64,000 nt of DNA. It comes from Spirochaetales bacterium. GTDB taxonomy: Bacteria; Spirochaetota; Spirochaetia; DSM-2461. The position numbers were made by a program, and so were the translations under genes. Where the stretch lies: contig JAQQAP010000028.1 in assembly GCA_028533045.1 (NCBI GenBank), forward strand, positions 41,473 through 105,472, written 5' to 3'. Below the pieces are notes generated by a model. It saw only the letters and a program-made list of their open reading frames with translations. It was not told the origin of the DNA and made no database searches. How positions within the stretch are numbered: the first letter of the stretch is position 1; each line of letters begins with the position of its first letter. Positions 1-7,799 of the stretch are shown piece by piece.

Positions 1-1367
1 CTGGATAGAAGTCGGATGAACTGCTGCAGGTTTTCTTGTAAAGTTTCATTTCTCGTCTGAGTTAAACCCTGGAAGTAGGTAAGTGAGGAACTGATTTCGG
101 TTCTGTAGATATTAATCAGTCTTTCCAATTGTTCAATGGAAGAAATATTGTTTATGTGCCTGATTAATTCTTCCCTGGTAAAGGTTATAAGATCCTGTAA
201 GAGCTCGGTGGATATTTTATAATCGTTATAGTAATGAATCAATTCTTTTAGGGAATTTACCGATAGGATTTGTTCAGAACCAAGATCTTTTATCGTGGCT
301 GGAATAAACTTCCCGATCATTCCTTCAAGTTGATCTATATAGGCTGAATTCTTCTTTTCCTGTTCTTTCATATGAAGGATAAAGCGAGCAGAAATGTTTT
401 GGCTTATCTCATGGGCGGCAAGTTCTTTTTCTACTATCTTATTACGTCGTGAAGGGGCAGGCAGATTATAATTAATATAGGAGTTCACCAGATCCTTGGA
501 CTTTTCTTCACAGCCGCAGCTCTGATTAATTTCGAGATAACCGGGGATGCTGTTTTCCCGGGAGATATTTTCCCCTTTGATTTTATCTACCAGAAGTTTT
601 ACTCCCCGGGCAGCCTGATCTTCAAAGGGAAGGATCATAGCGGTGGGAGAGGGGGTTCTATATCTACCTGCCGACGAGTTATCGTAGCTGATAAGGGCCA
701 CATCATCGGGAATCGAGATCCCCTTCTCTTCAAAATAGTCAAAAATCCTTAAAGACATTTTCTCCGAAACGGTCATAATTGCCTGAAAGTCTTTACCCGG
801 TTTCTTGTTTCTTTCATGGATGAGCGTATTCAGCTGGCTATAAGTGAAATCTTTCATAATATGATCCGGATTTCCTTCAAATGTGGTAACAAGGTCGGGA
901 TCGTAGGGAATCCCCAATTCTTTCAGACTATCTTTATATGCCTGGAATCTTTCCGTAAAGAGAGCGTTATTATTGTCACCCAAAATAAAGGCGATTTTCC
1001 GGTATCCGTGTTTTTCCACAAAGTGCTTCACCGAAAGTTTTACCGTTTCATAGGAGTCGATTTTTACAAAGGGGAAATCATAAATCGGCTGTGTTAAGGT
1101 AACAAGAGGCATCCCTGCTAGTTGCTCTTTATAAAAGGGGGCGAACTCATCCATTTTGTTGGAGGCCCAAGCCAGGACACCGTCCACATTACTCTTTTTA
1201 AGAAGATGGTAGATTTGGCTGCCGTCCCGCCCCAAATTGTTTCCGTCCAAAGTAATTATATTGATATCCAATTCCCGGGCTGCCCGAACTGCCCCGTTCC
1301 ACATACTGAATCCTACGGGGGTTCTCATGGATTTTGTCATAAAACCAATTGTTATCTTACCTGACAT
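1..1367 (-). CDS. PBP1/LacI-type sensor protein without N-terminal HTH (3' end outside window)
   Basis: The frame is open from the ATG at 1367 to the left edge (about 455 codons), so the C-terminus is missing. The protein starts directly with a periplasmic-binding-protein type I fold (MSGKITIGFMTKSM..., then IPDDVALISYDNS, a LacI-family signature), covering roughly residues 1-300. No helix-turn-helix precedes it. A short CGC cluster near residue 280 ends this domain, as in hybrid PBP1 signalling proteins of spirochaetes and Firmicutes. The rest (about 300-455) is helical and hydrophilic, probably a linker to an output domain beyond the window such as GGDEF, histidine kinase or AraC-HTH. There is no signal peptide, so it is likely cytoplasmic and senses a small metabolite. 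It lies 70 bp downstream of the aldolase gene and may be co-transcribed with it. Family is clear; output and ligand are unknown. Confidence 0.75.
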   Translation of the reverse strand, partial: MSGKITIGFMTKSMRTPVGFSMWNGAVRAARELDINIITLDGNNLGRDGSQIYHLLKKSNVDGVLAWASNKMDEFAPFYKEQLAGMPLVTLTQPIYDFPFVKIDSYETVKLSVKHFVEKHGYRKIAFILGDNNNALFTERFQAYKDSLKELGIPYDPDLVTTFEGNPDHIMKDFTYSQLNTLIHERNKKPGKDFQAIMTVSEKMSLRIFDYFEEKGISIPDDVALISYDNSSAGRYRTPSPTAMILPFEDQAARGVKLLVDKIKGENISRENSIPGYLEINQSCGCEEKSKDLVNSYINYNLPAPSRRNKIVEKELAAHEISQNISARFILHMKEQEKKNSAYIDQLEGMIGKFIPATIKDLGSEQILSVNSLKELIHYYNDYKISTELLQDLITFTREELIRHINNISSIEQLERLINIYRTEISSSLTYFQGLTQTRNETLQENLQQFIRLLS

Positions 1368-1437
1368 GGCCTACCTGCCTATATTTTATTATAGGCACAT
1401 AATACGACTGTTTACGAATAATGGCAATTCCTTTTTT

Positions 1438-2367
1438 TTAGCCGGCACATCTCTCATAAAAAGAACCGTAGCAAACGTCCTCTTCCGACGTCATTACCGC
1501 CATGGCTTCCCGGGGGTGCTGATTCAAAAGCCCCGATACTCCGTAGGGGATTCGGTAACCCCATTTATAGGTGGTCATAAGGGGTTCAATGTGATTCTGA
1601 ATCGCCTTAATGATTCCTGTAATATCCCTGTCCCGGCCTTTGGCAAAGGGAAGAAGAAGTTCCATGGCCGTATTGCCCGCTCCCCGACCCATCCCGTAGA
1701 AGGAGGCGTCAATGTAGTCTACGCCGGAGTTCATTGCTTCCAGACTGTTGGCAAGAGCCATCTGAATATTGTTGTGTCCGTGGAAACCGAGCTTGAGATT
1801 GGGGCAGGCCTCCCTGTAGAAGGAGAGACGCTCCCTTATGTCGGCGGCGATAAAGGAACCGAAGGTATCAGCCAGGTAAACCCCTTCCGCACCGGTTTCA
1901 TTCACCTTGGCCAGACAGGCCTGCAGGTCTTCCTTATCCACTGCCGAAACAGCCATGATATTGAAGAAAGTCATATAACCCAGCTCATTAAGATGGTTGG
2001 ACATCTCAATGGCTTCGTCAATCTGATGGATATAGCAGGCCAGTCGGAAAATATCGATCACCGACTCCTTTTTGGGAATGAAGTTTTCCTTTTCGCAGCG
2101 TCCAATATCGCCCATAACCGCAATCTTCATGGATTCGGGCTTCTCCGTGACCACCTGGCGCAGAACCGCTTCATCGCAGAATCTCCAGGGCCCGTGATCT
2201 TCCCGGTTGAAAACCTTGGGACTCACCCGGTAGCCCATTTCCATGATATCTACCCCCGCCCGAATATTGGCTTCGTAGAGGGAACGAACCGCTTCCAGGG
2301 AGAACTCCCAGTTGTTCATAAGTCCCCCGTCCCTAATTGTGCAGTCGATCAATTTTACTTCATTCAT
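1438..2367 (-). CDS. DRE-TIM metallolyase (HMGL/4-hydroxy-2-oxovalerate-aldolase-like)
   Basis: The 309-residue protein is a TIM-barrel aldolase of the HMG-CoA lyase/4-hydroxy-2-oxovalerate aldolase superfamily. The catalytic R-D pair is in LIDCTIRDGG (Arg12, Asp13), the metal ligands are in GFHGHNN (His196, His198), and GMGRGAGNT (about 225-233) is the typical C-terminal strand motif. Members cleave or form C-C bonds next to a 2-keto acid using a divalent metal. The exact substrate cannot be read from the sequence, and no acetaldehyde dehydrogenase partner is nearby, so a classical HOA role is doubtful. AAAGGAG (2374-2380) sets the start. The gene is preceded by an attenuator with a Phe-rich leader peptide, which suggests control by charged tRNA-Phe and so a link to aromatic amino-acid metabolism (inference). 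Confidence 0.8.
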   Translation of the reverse strand: MNEVKLIDCTIRDGGLMNNWEFSLEAVRSLYEANIRAGVDIMEMGYRVSPKVFNREDHGPWRFCDEAVLRQVVTEKPESMKIAVMGDIGRCEKENFIPKKESVIDIFRLACYIHQIDEAIEMSNHLNELGYMTFFNIMAVSAVDKEDLQACLAKVNETGAEGVYLADTFGSFIAADIRERLSFYREACPNLKLGFHGHNNIQMALANSLEAMNSGVDYIDASFYGMGRGAGNTAMELLLPFAKGRDRDITGIIKAIQNHIEPLMTTYKWGYRIPYGVSGLLNQHPREAMAVMTSEEDVCYGSFYERCAG

Positions 2368-2391
2368 GCTTTACTCCTTTGGGCAAAAAAA

Positions 2392-2425
2392 AGACCCGGG
2401 ATTCAGAAAACTGATTCCCGGGTCT
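2392..2425 (-). terminator. Intrinsic terminator of the attenuator (segments 3:4)
   Basis: On the minus strand, 2425-2411 pairs with 2406-2392 as 14 of 15 base pairs (one A-A mismatch) around a UUUU loop. The pairing is followed at once by a run of eight U (2392-2385). It ends 18 nt before the aldolase start codon and is upstream of its SD, so it can only act as a conditional terminator of the leader transcript. Confidence 0.85.
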
Positions 2426-2541
2426 CGATTACCTTGCTAATTCGACTAGCGCTTCAAACCAAGCGCAACAAGACCCGGGCGTCTAAAATAAAAATAGAAA
2501 CCAAAAAAAGAGTTAAATACAAATAGGGGCCAAGTCTTGTT
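2416..2541 (-). promoter_or_regulatory. Attenuator: alternative 1:2 and 2:3 pairings in the aldolase leader
   Basis: Four leader segments can form mutually exclusive helices. Segment 1 (2541-2530, AACAAGACUUGG) pairs with segment 2 (2478-2467, CCGGGUCUUGUU) over 12 bp, including two G-U pairs. Segment 2 (2479-2471) also pairs perfectly over 9 bp with segment 3 (2425-2417), the left arm of the terminator. Segment 1 lies inside codons 3-6 of the leader peptide, and segment 2 lies just past its Phe/Tyr codons. A ribosome stalled at Phe codons would cover segment 1 and free segment 2 to sequester segment 3, allowing read-through. This is the trp/phe/his attenuation logic. No T-box or known riboswitch core was recognised. 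Confidence 0.7.
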
Positions 2542-2547
2542 AGTCAT
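2446..2547 (-). CDS. Phe/Tyr-rich attenuator leader peptide (33 aa)
   Basis: The small frame starts with ATG at 2547 and stops with TAG at 2448-2446. It encodes 33 residues, with the core FVFNSFFGFYFYF at residues 9-21: seven Phe and two Tyr in thirteen positions, preceded by a Trp at 6. This resembles the enterobacterial pheA and pheST leader peptides in composition. No Shine-Dalgarno is present. The ATG lies 7 nt after the -10 box, the same leaderless geometry seen at dnaX, aroA and hisC in this window. The Phe codons sit between RNA segments 1 and 2, where stalling would favour the antiterminator. T-rich DNA could give Phe codons by chance, so comparative conservation is the key test. Confidence 0.65.
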   Translation of the reverse strand: MTNKTWPLFVFNSFFGFYFYFRRPGLVALGLKR

Positions 2548-2554
2548 TACTATT

Positions 2555-2583
2555 TAAATAGCAGTTTGAAGAAAAACTGTCAA
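2555..2583 (-). promoter_or_regulatory. Promoter of the leader/aldolase transcript
   Basis: TTGACA (2583-2578), a 17-bp spacer, then TATTTA (2560-2555). The perfect palindrome CTATTTAAATAG (2561-2550) overlaps the -10 box and could be an operator. The leader-peptide ATG follows after 7 nt, so transcription should start at or next to the A of that ATG. Confidence 0.75.
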
Positions 2584-2590
2584 GGGCGGT

Positions 2591-4822
2591 TTAGACTTTC
2601 TTTATTTTGTTCAATTCCCCGTTTATTCGGGCCAGGAAAGATTCCGGTACCGTACCCGGCCGTGCCTCGGCCAGTTTTTCCGGGGTAAACCCCCGGGCCA
2701 TGGGGAACATGGGGTGCTCGTAGAGGGGACCGGCATACTTTCTTATTAACTCCTTTCCCTTGGGGTATTTAAGTATGACACGGATCTTGTCTTTGATGGA
2801 AAGATACCCTTCGGGAAATTCCATGGGGGGAATCTCTTCATCCGCTTCCCCTTCGAACCAGTTCTTGAGAAAATGGAAGGGATCTTCCGGGCAGATGTAG
2901 GATTTTTCCGCCCGCCAGACCCGATTGAATCGGGCTCTGTCGGAGCACAATTCCTTGCCCTTTTTGTCAAAGGCCCGCACTTTGACAGTCGTAATCCCCC
3001 GCTTTTTAAGGGGAATCTGGGAGAACTCAGCGGTTTTATCGGAAACGGGGGCCTCGTCCCATTCACGGCCGTTCACTTCCAAAATAACCGAAGCCAGGTT
3101 GGAGTAGACTTTGATTTCCATGGTCTTTCCCTGGCGCTTTTGGAATCTTTTTCCCGTAATATGCACCATGGGGTCCTCGTTCCAGTTGGCCTTGTACCAG
3201 TAGAAAGCATCCTTTCGGGTTTTTCTGTCGTAACTCACCAACCCCTTGTTATTCATACCCTGTACGCCCCCTTCGTCCCGCATGGGAGAGGCAAAATCAA
3301 ACATATTCCACACAAAGGTACCCCAGAGCCGGGGATGGCGATTGAAAATATTTAAAATCTCTTCGTGAAATTGAGCGTGATACTCTTCCGAGTAGTCCTC
3401 CCGGCGGGGAGAATCACTGTGATAGGTGGTCAGTCCTTCCGCTCCATATTCGGTTATACCCAGGGGTATCTGGGGATTTTTTTGGGCAAATTCCTTAAGC
3501 CAGCGGTCCATTTGGGAACAGTCCTCGTAGTACCAGCCGTAATATTTATTGTAGCCCAGACAGTCGCTAATCTCATTTAAAGGGCCGTCGTCGGCGTAGT
3601 GTCCCACCTGGGACTGGGCTGTGAGGCGCCCCGGATCCAGTTCCTTGGCCCGTTCCTGCATTTTCTGTGTAATAATTCGGGCCCAATCCTTCTGGCTTCC
3701 TATGGTTATTTCATTTTGAAGTCCCCAGAAGCAGACGGAGGGGCTGTTGTAATTCTGCTTGATCAGTTCCTCCAGCTGCAAAAGGGCGTTGCTTCCCTTT
3801 TTGTCCTCATGGGAGGTCCGGGAAATATAGGGAATCTCCGCCCACACAACATAACCCTCCCGGTCACAGAGTTGGTAGAAATCCCTGATGTGTTGGTAGT
3901 GGGCCAGGCGAATGGCATTGGCTCCCATCTCTTCGATAATCTTAATATCTTCGCTTAGATGATTTTGATTGAGCGCCCAGCCCACCCCTTCCCGGTCCTG
4001 ATGCCGGCTTACCCCGCGAAGGGGATAGGATTTTCCATTAAGCAGGAAGCCTTTGGCCGGATGGGTCTCTATAGTCCTAAAGCCCGTAAAGAGGCGGCGT
4101 CGGTCCAGTTTCTCACCTCCTCCCATTAAGCAGAGCTGAATCCCGTAAAGGGTAGGGGAGTGGCGGCCTTCCCAGAGCCGGGGATTGTCCAGAGAGAAGG
4201 AGAAGCGGATTTTCCTCTCTTCCACGGGACTTTTTTCCCGAAGAAGAACCTCTCCCTCCGGAGATATGACCTCGCACAGGCAATAAAGTTCTTTCCCGTC
4301 CCCTGCCAGAGTCAGGAGGGCTTCCACATCAAAGTCGACCCGATCCAAAGAGAGGGATTTTTGGTGTACATACACCCCGTCGCTGCTAAAGTCATCCAGG
4401 TCAAAGCGGTCCTCTTCGGTCTCAATCAGCCAGACCGGCCGGTAGAGACCTCCCATAAAGGCAAAATCCGCCATGAGGGGATAGATGTCTTCCCTGTGGC
4501 TGTTATCCACCGCCACAAGCAGGGCGTTTTTATCCTCACGAAGAAGGTGGGTGATGTTGTAACGAAAGCGGGAGTAGCCACCGCGATGCTCCCCGGCCAG
4601 TTTGCCGTTTACCTGAACCCGTGCCACCGAATTGGCCGCCCCGAACTCAAGATAATAGACTTTGTCCTTACAGGGTTTTCCCGGGAGCAGGCATTGGTAG
4701 ATACAGGTGCCCCGGTAGTAGTCCGGCCCCTCGCTTGCGCTGTTCCAGCAGTGGGGGAGGGTGACCTGTTCGCTGCGGTTCTCCTTGGTAAAGGTCCACT
4801 CTTTAAGGGGGTATCGTTTCAA
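2591..4822 (-). CDS. Glycoside hydrolase family 2 (beta-galactosidase/glucuronidase-like)
   Basis: The 743-residue protein has the GH2 order: a sugar-binding jelly roll (about 1-135, with TLPHCWN and YYRGTCIYQ), an immunoglobulin-like domain (about 150-255), then the TIM barrel. The acid/base is in WGLQNE (Asn370-Glu371) and the nucleophile is Glu458 in GITEYGAEG. The conserved RHQD motif is near 273-276. The C-terminus carries an extra Ig-like module resembling DUF4982-type domains. There is no signal peptide, so hydrolysis is cytoplasmic, after import by the transporter encoded just upstream. The start codon overlaps the transporter stop (ATGA), meaning translational coupling. It is likely a beta-galactosidase or beta-glucuronidase; specificity cannot be told apart by eye. 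Confidence 0.9.
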   Translation of the reverse strand: MKRYPLKEWTFTKENRSEQVTLPHCWNSASEGPDYYRGTCIYQCLLPGKPCKDKVYYLEFGAANSVARVQVNGKLAGEHRGGYSRFRYNITHLLREDKNALLVAVDNSHREDIYPLMADFAFMGGLYRPVWLIETEEDRFDLDDFSSDGVYVHQKSLSLDRVDFDVEALLTLAGDGKELYCLCEVISPEGEVLLREKSPVEERKIRFSFSLDNPRLWEGRHSPTLYGIQLCLMGGGEKLDRRRLFTGFRTIETHPAKGFLLNGKSYPLRGVSRHQDREGVGWALNQNHLSEDIKIIEEMGANAIRLAHYQHIRDFYQLCDREGYVVWAEIPYISRTSHEDKKGSNALLQLEELIKQNYNSPSVCFWGLQNEITIGSQKDWARIITQKMQERAKELDPGRLTAQSQVGHYADDGPLNEISDCLGYNKYYGWYYEDCSQMDRWLKEFAQKNPQIPLGITEYGAEGLTTYHSDSPRREDYSEEYHAQFHEEILNIFNRHPRLWGTFVWNMFDFASPMRDEGGVQGMNNKGLVSYDRKTRKDAFYWYKANWNEDPMVHITGKRFQKRQGKTMEIKVYSNLASVILEVNGREWDEAPVSDKTAEFSQIPLKKRGITTVKVRAFDKKGKELCSDRARFNRVWRAEKSYICPEDPFHFLKNWFEGEADEEIPPMEFPEGYLSIKDKIRVILKYPKGKELIRKYAGPLYEHPMFPMARGFTPEKLAEARPGTVPESFLARINGELNKIKKV

Positions 4823-6162
4823 ATTGTTACTCCTTGGGGCGTGCTTTGTCCGGGCCTCTTCCAGATAAAGCGAAAAGCGAAAAAACTCAGTAAAAGGCAG
4901 ATGGCGGGAATCCCCAGGGTCAGAAATTTGATCCCTGCCAGAGTTGTCCGGGGCTGGACGATTTGTTCGGAAGTATAACCGGTAAGAGCCAGCCCCGTAC
5001 CTGAGAGAAAACCGGCTGCGGCCTGTCCCAACTTGCGGACAAAACTGTAGGCCCCGTAGATGGTCCCTTCCCGTCGTTCTCCCGTAAGCTCCTCCTGATA
5101 GTCAATACAGTCGGAGACCAGGGCCCAGACGGTCATATTGGGAATCATGAGAAAAAAGTAGGCCCCAAGACCCCCAGCGAGATAGAGTATCCGGTGGGAG
5201 GGGAGGAGGAGGAGGCCCGTCCAGCAAAGGGCGGAAAACAGGGAGGACCAGGCCGAAGCTTTTGCCGCGCCAAAGCGTTTAACTAAAGTCGGGATAAGGA
5301 AGGAGGCCCCAATAGCAGGCAAAACCGCCCCGGCTCCGGCATAGGACATGAGTTTAAGGGCCCCGAGATTCTCCCTAAAGTAGTAAACATTCATAGCCCC
5401 GTTGATCATCAAGCCGGTCAGGAGAGCCACAGAAGCCAGGGAGAGAGCCATAAAGGGACGGTTTTTGAGAAGTCCGGGAGGACCTTTTTTTTCTTGAATA
5501 GTAACATGGGCTGACCGGCAGGCGGGATCTTCCGCCGTAAAAAGCCAGGAAAGAAGGTAGAAGAGGATCACCAGAGCGGAAATAAGAGACATAGAAATCA
5601 GATAGCCCCTCTCCTGCCTTTGGCCGAATCGGACCAGAACCAGAGGCACCGCGACCCGGGGAATCACCATGCCCGCCAAACCGCCTATGCCCCGGGCTAC
5701 GGAAAGAATGGAACGCTCCACCGGATCGCGGGTCATCACCGACGCCAGGGAGCCGTAGGGAATATTTACAAAGGTGTAGCACATCCCCCAGCTAATGTAG
5801 GTCGCGTAGGCCCAGATCAGCCTGTGCCCCCGGGCCAGTTTCTCCGGGACAAAGAACATCAGAACAGCCGCCAGCGCGACCGGCCAGCTCCCCCGAATCA
5901 GGAAAGGGCGAAACTTGTCGCCCCCCTTGTTACGTTTTTCCCGGCGCAGAAAAAGACGGTCCGTCCAATTACCCATAAGGGGGTCATTAATACCGTCCCA
6001 AATCCGGGCTACCAGAAACAGAGTCCCCGCCGCAGCAGCGCTAATTCCCAGAACGTCAGTATAGAAGGAGAGAAGGAAGGCGGAGGACATGCCAAAGGTC
6101 AGGCCATTCGCCAAATCGCCCAGCCCGTATCCCCCATAGTGAATCTTTCTGATTGTACCCAT
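4819..6162 (-). CDS. GPH-family sugar:cation symporter (MFS)
   Basis: The 447-residue polytopic protein has about 12 hydrophobic segments. It shows the signature of the glycoside-pentoside-hexuronide family, to which MelB, XynB and UidB-like transporters belong: GLGDLANGLTFGM at the N-terminus and WDGINDPLMGNWTDR after TM2. It should import an oligosaccharide or glycoside with Na+ or H+ for the GH2 enzyme encoded in the overlapping downstream gene. The C-terminus shows YQEELTGERREGTIYG, a typical motif before the last helices. A possible promoter on the minus strand is TTGAGG (6211-6206), 17 bp, CAGAAT (6188-6183), giving a short leader with only a weak SD. The substrate is inferred from context only. 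Confidence 0.85.
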   Translation of the reverse strand: MGTIRKIHYGGYGLGDLANGLTFGMSSAFLLSFYTDVLGISAAAAGTLFLVARIWDGINDPLMGNWTDRLFLRREKRNKGGDKFRPFLIRGSWPVALAAVLMFFVPEKLARGHRLIWAYATYISWGMCYTFVNIPYGSLASVMTRDPVERSILSVARGIGGLAGMVIPRVAVPLVLVRFGQRQERGYLISMSLISALVILFYLLSWLFTAEDPACRSAHVTIQEKKGPPGLLKNRPFMALSLASVALLTGLMINGAMNVYYFRENLGALKLMSYAGAGAVLPAIGASFLIPTLVKRFGAAKASAWSSLFSALCWTGLLLLPSHRILYLAGGLGAYFFLMIPNMTVWALVSDCIDYQEELTGERREGTIYGAYSFVRKLGQAAAGFLSGTGLALTGYTSEQIVQPRTTLAGIKFLTLGIPAICLLLSFFAFRFIWKRPGQSTPQGVTI

Positions 6163-6238
6163 CGCGCCTGATCATCGCACAGATTCTGTTAGAAAATGAT
6201 TAAAACCTCAACGGCGATTAACACGATGGATGTGGTTT

Positions 6239-7501
6239 TTACTCCTGAAAAGGGGCAAAGCGCTCCCAAAAATCGGGAAACGACTTGGACACACAGCCCG
6301 GCTCCCCAATCAACTGACCCTCAACAGCCAGACCGGCCGCCGCAAAGGCCATGGCAATCCGGTGGTCGTTAAAGGAGTTAATCTCCGCCCCGTGCAGCTT
6401 CGAGCCGCCCTGGATATAGATATTGTCATCGTCATAGCAGACCTGGCAGCCCATCATCTCAAGGTTGGACCGAATCGCCTCCAGCCGGTCACACTCCTTG
6501 TAGCGGAGCCGACCCACGCCGGTAAACACCGATTCCCCCTCGGCAAAAGCCGCCGCCACCGCCAGGGAAGGCACCATATCGGGAATATCGGTCCCGTCCG
6601 CCTTAATAGCCTTAAGAGGACCGGCCGTCAGAGTCACAGCATCGCCGGACCACTCCACCTTACAGCCCATTTTTTCCAGAAGGGGCAGAATCTCCCGGTC
6701 CCCCTGCACCGATTCCCGGTTCAGCCCGGTCACCGTCACAGATTTCCCGCACACCGCCGCGGCAATAAAAAAGAAGGTCGCGCTGGAAAAGTCGCCCTCA
6801 ACCGCAATATCGCAAGCCTTATAAGATTGGCCCGCAGGAATCGTCATACGTTTATAGTCCCGATTGTCCGTCTTCACACCGAACTTTTCCATCATGGACG
6901 TGGTAATATCAAAATAGGGCCGCTCCGACATCTCATCGGAACAGATAATCGTCGTCTCCTCTTCGGTCAGCGCCCCGGAAATCACAAGAGAACTAAAATA
7001 CTGGGAGGTCTTGGCCCCGGACATAGTCGTCTCGCCCCCCTTAAGAGGAGAAGGGTGAATCCGCACAGGAGGAAAACCCTCCTTATTCAGGTACGTCGCC
7101 TTGCCGCCCAGCTGGTGAATCCCGCTGATCACCTCGCCAATAGGACGCTTGAGAAGCCCCTCCTTACCAGTCAGAACCACCTCTTTGTCGCAGAGCGCAG
7201 AAAGGGAAGACAAAAAGTTCATCGTCACCCCCGATTCGCCCGCATTCAACTCCTCCTGCTGGGGATGATACTTCCCCGCGCAGCCGGTCACAAGTAAATC
7301 GGCCCCGTCCTCAACAATCTGAGCCCCCAGGGATTTAAGACACCCAATCAAATGAATCTGATCCTGACCCATCAAAGGATTCCTCACCCGGCTCGTCCCC
7401 TCCGCCAGAGAAGCGAGAACCAGCGCCCTGAGCGTATAAGCCTTGGCGGGCGGAGCGGCAACGGTAACAGTCTGTCTTTTCATCGGTAAAACGGCTTTCA
7501 T
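6239..7501 (-). CDS. aroA: 3-phosphoshikimate 1-carboxyvinyltransferase (EPSP synthase)
   Basis: This enzyme joins PEP and shikimate-3-phosphate in the shikimate pathway. At 420 residues it is of normal length. Conserved blocks are visible: PPAKAYTLRALVLA (Lys20, Arg25), KRPIG, GAKTSQYFSSL, IPDMVPSLAV, RYKECDRLEAI, DHRIAMAF and GCVSKSFPDF. An oddity is that the loop NAGESGVTMNF (86-96) has Asn95 where almost all EPSP synthases have Arg after SGTTM. All other substrate-contact residues I can identify are kept, so I call it functional. The start is the ATG at 7501, 6 nt after a -10 box, giving a leaderless message; an internal ATG at codon 7 is the alternative. It is separated from the upstream cmk gene by repeats and its own promoter. 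Confidence 0.93.
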   Translation of the reverse strand: MKAVLPMKRQTVTVAAPPAKAYTLRALVLASLAEGTSRVRNPLMGQDQIHLIGCLKSLGAQIVEDGADLLVTGCAGKYHPQQEELNAGESGVTMNFLSSLSALCDKEVVLTGKEGLLKRPIGEVISGIHQLGGKATYLNKEGFPPVRIHPSPLKGGETTMSGAKTSQYFSSLVISGALTEEETTIICSDEMSERPYFDITTSMMEKFGVKTDNRDYKRMTIPAGQSYKACDIAVEGDFSSATFFFIAAAVCGKSVTVTGLNRESVQGDREILPLLEKMGCKVEWSGDAVTLTAGPLKAIKADGTDIPDMVPSLAVAAAFAEGESVFTGVGRLRYKECDRLEAIRSNLEMMGCQVCYDDDNIYIQGGSKLHGAEINSFNDHRIAMAFAAAGLAVEGQLIGEPGCVSKSFPDFWERFAPFQE

Positions 7502-7507
7502 GAGCCC

Positions 7508-7536
7508 ATAATGACGGAAAACCGCTCAATTTTCAA
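7508..7536 (-). promoter_or_regulatory. aroA promoter, leaderless geometry
   Basis: TTGAAA (7536-7531), 17 bp, CATTAT (7513-7508), then 6 nt to the ATG at 7501. No SD is present. The predicted transcription start coincides with the start codon. Confidence 0.6.
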
Positions 7537-7688
7537 GAGGCGGGCGCCTCCCTCCGCAGCTGGCGCTGCTCCGGGCCGGGCTGCTCCGCTCAAACGGCTT
7601 AACCCCGCCGCTACTTCCGTCTTCCTCCCGTCAGCCGGGCGTCGGGCGCCGTAACCGCTGCGATCCCTGGCGCGAAAGCCGAAGTGCG
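7537..7688. other. GC-rich non-coding stretch between cmk and aroA
   Basis: No frame here looks like a gene. The stretch is GC-rich, with CCGGGC and GCTGCTCCG blocks. It resembles in reverse the element at 23880-23986 (shared GGGCTGCTCCG and CTCCGCTCA), so it may be a copy of the same dispersed repeat. The evidence is short shared words only. Confidence 0.35.
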
Positions 7689-7739
7689 ACAGCGGAAAGC
7701 GGAAAGCGGAGAGTAGAAAGCTGAAAGCGGACAGCGGAA
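7689..7739 (+). repeat. AGCGGAAA-type dispersed repeat, copy A
   Basis: This is a run of 7-mers AGCGGAA/AGCTGAA/AGCGGAC. Positions 7709-7738 are identical, in inverted orientation, to 8479-8508, so the cmk gene lies between inverted copies. A third related copy is at 7813-7851. Confidence 0.75.
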
Positions 7740-7799
7740 ATGTCGGGTATGTGACGTAGTACGGTTATTTGCGCCCGTGCCTTACGTTCCGCAGTAAGT

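Noticed and set aside
1237..2526. A long plus-strand open frame (over 400 codons) covering the aldolase gene
   Set aside because: It has no recognisable domains and runs antisense to a clear DRE-TIM enzyme. Long shadow frames are common here because of the codon bias; the same applies to those opposite aroA, pfp, trkH and dnaX.
2392..2547. A T-box or metabolite riboswitch in front of the aldolase
   Set aside because: No T-box sequence or known aptamer core was found. The Phe-rich small frame and segment order fit ribosome-mediated attenuation better. An unknown aptamer between 2470 and 2426 is not fully excluded.
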